Both the position numbers and the translations under genes were made by a program. DNA of 10,384 bases from an uncultured Collinsella sp. (GTDB lineage Bacteria > Actinomycetota > Coriobacteriia > Coriobacteriales > Coriobacteriaceae). The stretch is taken from the NCBI GenBank assembly GCA_900550815.1, contig URTW01000061.1, positions 1 to 10,384 on the forward strand, read 5' to 3'. Shown piece after piece: positions 1 to 10,384 of this stretch; position 1 is the stretch's first letter, and each line of letters starts with the position of its first letter. The notes beneath the pieces are model-generated. The model was not told the origin of the DNA. It saw nothing but the letters and a program-made list of their open reading frames with translations, and ran no database searches.

Positions 1-57
1 TGCAGGCGGATGCCCACAGAGCGGTCCATTGTTATATTTCAGAAGAAGGAGCTTTGC

Positions 58-3933
<3,876 letters not shown>

Positions 3934-3939
3934 AGTCAA

Positions 3940-7431
<3,492 letters not shown>

Positions 7432-7440
7432 CAGGTTTTT

Positions 7441-7447
7441 CCTCCTT
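7441..7447 (-). promoter_or_regulatory. rpoB ribosome binding site supporting a GTG start
   Basis: The minus strand reads AAGGAGG, 9 nt upstream of the GTG at 7431. This strong Shine-Dalgarno match fixes the unusual GTG start of rpoB. The next residues ([17 protein letters not shown]) read directly into the conserved N-terminus. Confidence 0.85.
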
Positions 7448-7467
7448 CACGGAAATGCTCGGTGGGT

Positions 7468-7488
7468 TGGCGAGGCATAGCTTCGCCA
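7468..7488 (-). promoter_or_regulatory. Hairpin in the rpoB leader
   Basis: The arms TGGCGA and TCGCCA, extended inward by a G-U pair and two G-C pairs, form a stem of about 9 bp with a 3-nt loop, about 20 nt upstream of the rpoB ribosome site. No U-tract follows, so it is not a terminator. A role in mRNA stability or translational control is possible but unproven. Confidence 0.5.
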
Positions 7489-7504
7489 GTTATCGCAACC
7501 TAAT

Positions 7505-7532
7505 AGTTTATCAGGTACCGACCGTTGGGCAA
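7505..7532 (-). promoter_or_regulatory. Candidate sigma-70-type promoter of rpoBC
   Basis: On the minus strand, TTGCCC (7527-7532) and TAAACT (7505-7510) are separated by 16 nt and lie about 75 nt upstream of the rpoB start. The strong galU terminator upstream makes a separate rpoBC promoter likely. The boxes match consensus only moderately, so another promoter in the AT-rich part of the leader (7560-7640) cannot be excluded. Confidence 0.5.
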
Positions 7533-7609
7533 GAAAAGCCTTGACGCGATTGAGTTTTTGGAGTAGCAAAGTTTTTCGACAGAAAATGCGCAGGTAGATG
7601 CATGTATAT

Positions 7610-7623
7610 CGAACACCTGTTCA
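7610..7623. promoter_or_regulatory. LexA (SOS) box-like palindrome upstream of rpoB
   Basis: The sequence CGAACACCTGTTCA has GAAC and GTTC half-sites separated by 4 nt and differs from the Gram-positive LexA pattern CGAAC-N4-GTTCG in the last base. A further GAAC half-site lies at 7636-7639, so that CTGTTCA and TGAACAG also form a 7-bp inverted repeat (7617-7641). The site is in the AT-rich stretch between the galU terminator and rpoB. LexA binding is an inference from the motif only. Confidence 0.4.
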
Positions 7624-7663
7624 TATATTTTCTGTGAACAGAGAGTCGGCAATCGCAGCTCTT

Positions 7664-7698
7664 ATAAAAAACGGGCGCGAACCGAGGTCCGCGCCCGT
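7664..7698 (-). terminator. Intrinsic terminator downstream of galU
   Basis: The minus-strand transcript would form a 9-bp stem, ACGGGCGCG with CGCGCCCGT, around a 10-nt loop, and then run into six U residues. It begins about 20 nt after the galU stop codon and separates galU from the rpoBC unit. Confidence 0.9.
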
Positions 7699-7718
7699 AA
7701 ATGTCGATGCCCGAAGGC

Positions 7719-8627
7719 TTACTTGCGCATCAATCCGCCGCGCTCGTCGATGGCGTCCCAGAAGGCACTGGCAAAGCGGGGGACACTTGCAGCCATGAGG
7801 GCGTTGGTGGCCATCCAGCCAGAGGGAGTGCCGGTGTCGTAGCCCGCCAGCGGGTCGATGACGACGGCATACATGGCCTCGCGGTCGAGCGAACGGGCCA
7901 TGGCGTCGGTGAGCTGGATCTCGCCGCCCTTGCCGGCCTGCTGATCTGCCAGCAGGTCCATGACCAGCGGGCTCAGCAGATAGCGGCCGACGATGTACAG
8001 GTTGGACGGAGCAGCTTCGGGAGCGGGCTTCTCGACCAGACCGCCGATACGCCAGACAGCGCCCGGCTCTGCATCGGCAACGTCCTCGGCGCCCTCGAGC
8101 GAACCGACGCGCTCGCCGGCGATAACGCCGTAGCGGCTGACTTCCTCGGGCGAGCAAGCAGCGACGGCGATAACCGAAGCGCCACCGTGCTCCTTGGAAA
8201 CGGCGAGCATCTTGTCGCAGATGTCGCGGTTAGGCACAACGTAGTCGCCCAGAAGAACCAGGAAGTTCTCCCCTGCCACGGCGTCGGCAGCAGAGCGAAT
8301 AGCATGGCCGAGGCCCTTGGGCTCGTACTGATAACGGAAGTCGACCGGCATACCGCCAGCGTGGGCGACGGCGTCGGCATAGGCGTTCTTGCCGCGCTCG
8401 CGCAGCAGGTTCTCGAGCGAGCGATCGGGCTGGAAGTAGTTCAGCAGCTCGGGCTTGCCGGGAGAAGTAACGATGATGGCATCGTCGACCTCCTCGGGGT
8501 CGAGCGCCTCCTCGACGACATACTGAATGACGGGCTTGTCGAGCACCGGCAGCATCTCTTTGGGCGTGCACTTGGTGCCAGGCAGAAAACGCGTGCCAAG
8601 ACCGGCGGCGGGGATGATTGCCTTCAT
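7719..8627 (-). CDS. galU: UTP-glucose-1-phosphate uridylyltransferase (GalU)
   Basis: This cytoplasmic enzyme joins UTP and glucose-1-phosphate into UDP-glucose and pyrophosphate, supplying glucose for cell-envelope polysaccharides, glycolipids and galactose interconversion. The protein is 302 aa, the usual GalU length. Motifs: the nucleotide-binding GLGTRF (9-14) followed by PKEML (22-26); QYVVEEAL; EPKGLGHAI; D128 in LLGDYVV, a metal-site aspartate; VEKP with K200; APSNLYIVGRYLL; and GGEIQLTD (234-241). The start at 8627 is chosen because MKAIIPAAGLGTRF is the family N-terminus; a longer in-frame start at 8711 would add 28 unconserved residues. A weak AAAGGA site lies 11-12 nt upstream. 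It has its own promoter-like sequence and terminator. Its position between rplL and rpoB is unusual. Activity on other sugar-1-phosphates cannot be excluded, but the motifs are typical of GalU and not of RmlA or GlgC. Confidence 0.95.
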   Translation of the reverse strand: MKAIIPAAGLGTRFLPGTKCTPKEMLPVLDKPVIQYVVEEALDPEEVDDAIIVTSPGKPELLNYFQPDRSLENLLRERGKNAYADAVAHAGGMPVDFRYQYEPKGLGHAIRSAADAVAGENFLVLLGDYVVPNRDICDKMLAVSKEHGGASVIAVAACSPEEVSRYGVIAGERVGSLEGAEDVADAEPGAVWRIGGLVEKPAPEAAPSNLYIVGRYLLSPLVMDLLADQQAGKGGEIQLTDAMARSLDREAMYAVVIDPLAGYDTGTPSGWMATNALMAASVPRFASAFWDAIDERGGLMRK

Positions 8628-8649
8628 GTTATTCAAAGATCCTTTCGCA

Positions 8650-8686
8650 GGCGCAAAAGCGCCCCATGCGTGCGGCACACAGCCGC
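8650..8686 (-). other. Two small hairpins in the galU leader
   Basis: Two adjacent stems are visible: GGCGC-4 nt-GCGCC (8650-8663) and GCGGC-5 nt-GCCGC (8672-8686). Both lie between the candidate promoter and the galU start, and neither is followed by a U-tract. They are short, and their effect is unknown. I see no known riboswitch class in this leader. Confidence 0.35.
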
Positions 8687-8723
8687 AGACCAAATTGCGA
8701 TACCTAAGCATCTTACCGCCGGA

Positions 8724-8751
8724 ACTATATGTCGCTACAAGGCAGAGACAA
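8724..8751 (-). promoter_or_regulatory. Candidate galU promoter
   Basis: On the minus strand, TTGTCT (8746-8751) and TATAGT (8724-8729) are 16 nt apart, about 95 nt upstream of the galU start. The preceding rplL terminator means galU needs a promoter in this AT-richer gap (8628-8872). Apart from this, the two hairpins and the ribosome site, I see nothing else in the gap. Confidence 0.5.
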
Positions 8752-8872
8752 TTCTTCAGCAGGTCAACGCAAATTATTGCTCGAATGGTGCAATTTTATT
8801 GCCCAACGGCAGGGTGCCCGATACGACGCAAATCACAGAACATGGCAGTTTGAGCTACCGATGTCGAGGGAC

Positions 8873-8914
8873 CGAAAAACAAAAAAGACGGGGCTCGCAA
8901 TGCGAACCCCGTCT
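8873..8914 (-). terminator. Strong intrinsic terminator after rplL
   Basis: The minus strand carries AGACGGGG and CCCCGTCT arms, extended inward by a T-G pair and TCGC/GCGA, giving a stem of about 13 bp with a 3-nt loop. A U-rich tract interrupted by one G follows. It starts 28 nt after the rplL stop and closes the rplJL unit. Confidence 0.93.
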
Positions 8915-8941
8915 GCAAAGAAATCTGGCGAGAAAGCCTGA

Positions 8942-9319
8942 TTACTTGAGGGTGACAGCAGCGCCAGCAGCCTCGAGCTTCTCCTTGGCAGCCTCGGCGT
9001 CCTCCTTCTTGGCACCCTCGAGAACAGCCTTGGGAGCGCCCTCGACGACCTCCTTGGCCTCCTTCAGGCCAAGGTTAGTGAGCTCACGGACGGCCTTGAT
9101 GACCTGGATCTTGTTGTCGCCGAAGCCCTCGAGCACGACGTCAAACTCGGTCTTCTCCTCGGCCTCAGCAGCGCCAGCAGCGGGAGCGGCGACAACAGCG
9201 GCAGGAGCAGCGGCGGAAACGCCGAAGGTGTCCTCGATAGCCTTGACGAGCTCGGAAGCCTCGAGAAGGGTCATTTCCTTAAGAGCATCGATGATCTCAT
9301 CGGTGGTAAGCTTAGCCAT
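8942..9319 (-). CDS. rplL: 50S ribosomal protein L7/L12
   Basis: L7/L12 is the mobile ribosomal stalk protein that recruits translation factors and stimulates their GTPase activity; several dimers bind to L10. The 125-aa product shows the three expected parts: an N-terminal dimerisation region ([20 protein letters not shown], about 1-33), an Ala/Pro-rich hinge (about 35-55, with [18 protein letters not shown]), and the C-terminal domain with [19 protein letters not shown] and [14 protein letters not shown], which bind factors. The start at 9319 has AAAGGA 7 nt upstream and matches the family N-terminus; an in-frame ATG at 9352 would add 11 unconserved residues. It is transcribed with rplJ, from which it is separated by 102 nt containing three hairpins. 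Confidence 0.98.
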   Translation of the reverse strand: MAKLTTDEIIDALKEMTLLEASELVKAIEDTFGVSAAAPAAVVAAPAAGAAEAEEKTEFDVVLEGFGDNKIQVIKAVRELTNLGLKEAKEVVEGAPKAVLEGAKKEDAEAAKEKLEAAGAAVTLK

Positions 9320-9337
9320 TTCTAAGTCCTTTCGGTT

Positions 9338-9406
9338 TCCGTGTCTGTGCACGGAGATCAGTTAAAACACGGCGCGAATGCGCCAGGGGTGCGGCGTTGC
9401 CGCCGC
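9338..9406 (-). promoter_or_regulatory. Three tandem hairpins between rplJ and rplL
   Basis: In transcript order these are GCGGCG-4 nt-CGCCGC (9391-9406), GGCGC-4 nt-GCGCC (9371-9384) followed by GTGTTTTA, and TCCGTG-6 nt-CACGGA (9338-9355), the last just ahead of the rplL ribosome site at 9327-9332. The second is at most a weak partial terminator. They could influence mRNA stability or help raise L12 output over L10; this is inference. Confidence 0.5.
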
Positions 9407-9421
9407 GAGTGAAAACAGCGA

Positions 9422-9943
9422 CTAGGCTGCCTTCTGCTCGGAGACCTGCTGAATCGAACGAGCGAGACCAGAGGAAACGCCGTTGACGCAGACAGCGATG
9501 TCGCGAGCGAAACCGGAGATGAGACCGGCGATCTGGCCGAGAAGCTGATCCTTGGTGGGCAGCTCGGCGATAGCCTTAACATCATCAGCGGAAACGGCCT
9601 TGCCGTCGGAGATACCGCCCTTGATCTCAAGGACGCCCTTGGACTGAGCGGAGAAGTCCTTAAGGGCCTTAGCGGCCTCGACCGGCTCGGTCTCGTAGAA
9701 CACATAAGCAACGGGGCCGGCGAGGATCTCGTCGATCTCGGGCTGCTCCTGGTTCTTGAGGGCGATCTTGACCAGGTTGTTCTTGTAGACCTTCATCTCG
9801 GCGCCGCACTCGCGAAGCTGATGACGCAGCTCCTGAGCCTGCTTAACCGTCAGACCGTTGTAGTTGACGACGAACAGACCGGCGTTCTCGGCGATACGGG
9901 ACTCGATCTCTGCAACCTTGTCGATTTTGTACTGCTGGGGCAT
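9422..9943 (-). CDS. rplJ: 50S ribosomal protein L10
   Basis: L10 anchors L7/L12 dimers to 23S rRNA at the base of the ribosomal stalk and, complexed with L12, usually represses its own mRNA leader. The protein is 173 aa, a normal length. The N-terminal rRNA-binding domain shows IDKVAEIESRIAENAGLFVV, NYNGLTVKQAQELRHQLRE and KVYKNNLVKIAL; GPVAYVFYETEPVEAAKALK and LEIKGGISDGKAV follow. The C-terminal part (from about residue 132) is a long predicted helix, LLGQIAGLISGFARDIAV and onward, where L12 dimers dock. The ATG at 9943 has the strong site GAGGAGGT (9951-9958) 7 nt upstream. It is the first gene of its transcript and is preceded by an L10-type leader and an attenuator. Confidence 0.98.
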   Translation of the reverse strand: MPQQYKIDKVAEIESRIAENAGLFVVNYNGLTVKQAQELRHQLRECGAEMKVYKNNLVKIALKNQEQPEIDEILAGPVAYVFYETEPVEAAKALKDFSAQSKGVLEIKGGISDGKAVSADDVKAIAELPTKDQLLGQIAGLISGFARDIAVCVNGVSSGLARSIQQVSEQKAA

Positions 9944-10008
9944 GAATTACACCTCCTCGAATTCTTTCCGGGCACGGTCCGCCACAAGGACGTGACGGGG
10001 GCATGTCC

Positions 10009-10045
10009 AAAAAGAAAGCCCCCGCGCTGCATGAGCGACGGGGGC
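10009..10045 (-). terminator. Attenuator-type intrinsic terminator in the rplJ leader
   Basis: The minus-strand RNA has GCCCCCG and CGGGGGC arms with inner CGCT/AGCG pairs and a single bulged base, giving about 11 bp around a 5-nt loop; TTTCTTTTT follows. It lies downstream of the rplJ promoter and the L10 leader core and 65 nt upstream of the rplJ ATG, so it would stop rplJL transcription early. This fits attenuation by the L10-L12 complex, as known for Gram-positive L10 leaders. Confidence 0.85.
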
Positions 10046-10153
10046 GAGAAGACATATCTACTCGACCACCTCGGCTGGCGGGATATCCCATTAAGCTCGC
10101 GGGTAAGCCCCGTTTGCGCCGGCTGTCTCTGGCAGCGGATTCGTGCGTGAACC
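10046..10153 (-). ncRNA. L10 leader (ribosomal protein autoregulatory RNA)
   Basis: The 5' UTR of rplJ contains elements I recognise from the L10 leader family (Rfam L10_leader): GCTGCCAGAGACAGCCGGC near 10119-10137, TTAATGGGATATCCC near 10079-10093, and CCAGCCGAGGTGG at 10066-10078. The L10-L12 complex binds such leaders to reduce expression of both proteins. Boundaries are approximate: the 5' end comes from the predicted transcription start and the 3' end from the terminator stem. The family assignment is from memory of the conserved blocks. Confidence 0.8.
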
Positions 10154-10159
10154 GAAAGT

Positions 10160-10188
10160 ATTATGGCGGGGACCCCGGCGTCGGTCAA
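10160..10188 (-). promoter_or_regulatory. rplJL promoter
   Basis: On the minus strand, TTGACC (10183-10188) and CATAAT (10160-10165) are separated by 17 nt, the best sigma-70-type match in the window. Transcription would begin near 10153, giving a leader of about 210 nt that includes the L10 leader and the attenuator. This also indicates that rplJL is transcribed separately from whatever lies upstream. Confidence 0.8.
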
Positions 10189-10222
10189 CGGCAACCCTGG
10201 CTGCACACAATTCCACCATCTC

Positions 10223-10356
10223 GGTCGCGCCGCCAAAGGCCAGGCGCAAGCTTTTCGCTCGGTCAGGTCCTGGGCTCGCTCGGAAAGCACATTAAGTGCT
10301 CTTCGGCTCGTGCGGAATCTACGAAAAGCTTGCGCCTGGCCATTGCCGGCGCGACC
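10223..10356. repeat. 134-bp element with 35-bp imperfect inverted repeats
   Basis: The arms at 10223-10257 and 10322-10356 are reverse complements with 2 mismatches; their inner 20 bp, beginning GGCCAGGCGCAAGC, match perfectly. The 64-nt interior has a nested hairpin, AGCAC-ATTAA-GTGCT, with further pairing outward. There is no U-tract on either side, so it is not a classical intrinsic terminator. No open reading frame in it looks real. The element lies just upstream of the rplJ promoter. It could be a miniature mobile or palindromic repeat, a structured RNA, or a cruciform-forming site. Confidence 0.8.
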
Positions 10357-10384
10357 TCTGTTGACTATGAGGCAGCCAGCGTTA

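Noticed and set aside
1-29. ATG on the minus strand at 29 opening a possible gene after rpoC (MDRSVGIRL)
   Set aside because: Only nine codons are visible, and no Shine-Dalgarno sequence precedes it, so it cannot be supported.
8628-8711. Longer galU starting at ATG 8711
   Set aside because: The extra 28 residues are not GalU-like, overlap the two leader hairpins, and the ATG lies close to the predicted transcription start.
7701-9365. Plus-strand open frame of 554 codons opposite galU and rplL
   Set aside because: It is a register artefact of galU. It runs through terminators and intergenic DNA, and its sequence is low-complexity with no recognisable domain.
10199-10225. Minus-strand ACCGAGATGGTGGAATTG resembles the 5' part of a tRNA-Leu
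   Set aside because: The match stops after about 18 nt. No D-loop completion, anticodon arm, T arm or 3' end follows, so there is no tRNA; a remnant cannot be proven.
9850-10290. Minus-strand frame overlapping the rplJ start and leader
   Set aside because: It covers the promoter, L10 leader, attenuator and rplJ start in another frame, and has no protein-like sequence.
10365-10384. Possible end of an upstream minus-strand gene (TLAAS then TAG)
   Set aside because: Five residues are too few, and they do not match an rplA or rplK C-terminus that I recognise.

Overview
The window is an almost fully minus-strand block of core gene-expression genes. Reading along the transcripts, from high to low coordinates, the order is rplJ (L10), rplL (L7/L12), galU (UTP-glucose-1-phosphate uridylyltransferase), rpoB and rpoC. 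GC-rich codon use, the RpoB/RpoC sequence style and the lack of the large proteobacterial trigger-loop insertion in RpoC suggest a high-GC Gram-positive. I lean towards a Coriobacteriia member (Collinsella/Olsenella-like), but this rests on family memory and not on a search.

Layout: 10189-10384 holds no recognisable gene but contains a 134-bp element bounded by 35-bp inverted repeats. A sigma-70-type promoter (10160-10188) then drives a leader of about 210 nt. This leader carries the conserved core of the L10 leader RNA, a strong intrinsic terminator that would act as an attenuator, and a second copy of one terminator arm. rplJ and rplL follow, separated by three small hairpins, and the unit ends at a strong terminator (8873-8914). 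galU has its own promoter-like sequence, leader and terminator (7664-7698), so it is an independent unit inside the usual rplJL-rpoBC cluster. rpoB and rpoC form the last unit, with a leader of up to about 230 nt holding a candidate promoter, a hairpin and a LexA-box-like palindrome. rpoB begins with GTG. rpoC probably also begins with GTG, 6 nt after the rpoB stop, with its ribosome binding site inside the last codons of rpoB. Bases 1-57 lie downstream of rpoC and show no terminator and no convincing gene.

Functionally, L10 and L12 build the ribosomal stalk, and the L10-L12 complex normally represses its own leader. RpoB and RpoC form the catalytic core of RNA polymerase. GalU makes UDP-glucose for envelope polymers and is the outsider here. 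No new multi-gene system is present. Points worth a second look are the switch-like repeat in the rplJ leader, the long inverted repeat upstream of it, an apparent 8-residue insertion in RpoB next to the rifampicin region, unusual bridge-helix residues in RpoC, and a change in codon use inside the 3' third of rpoC that could mean recombination or a chimeric assembly.
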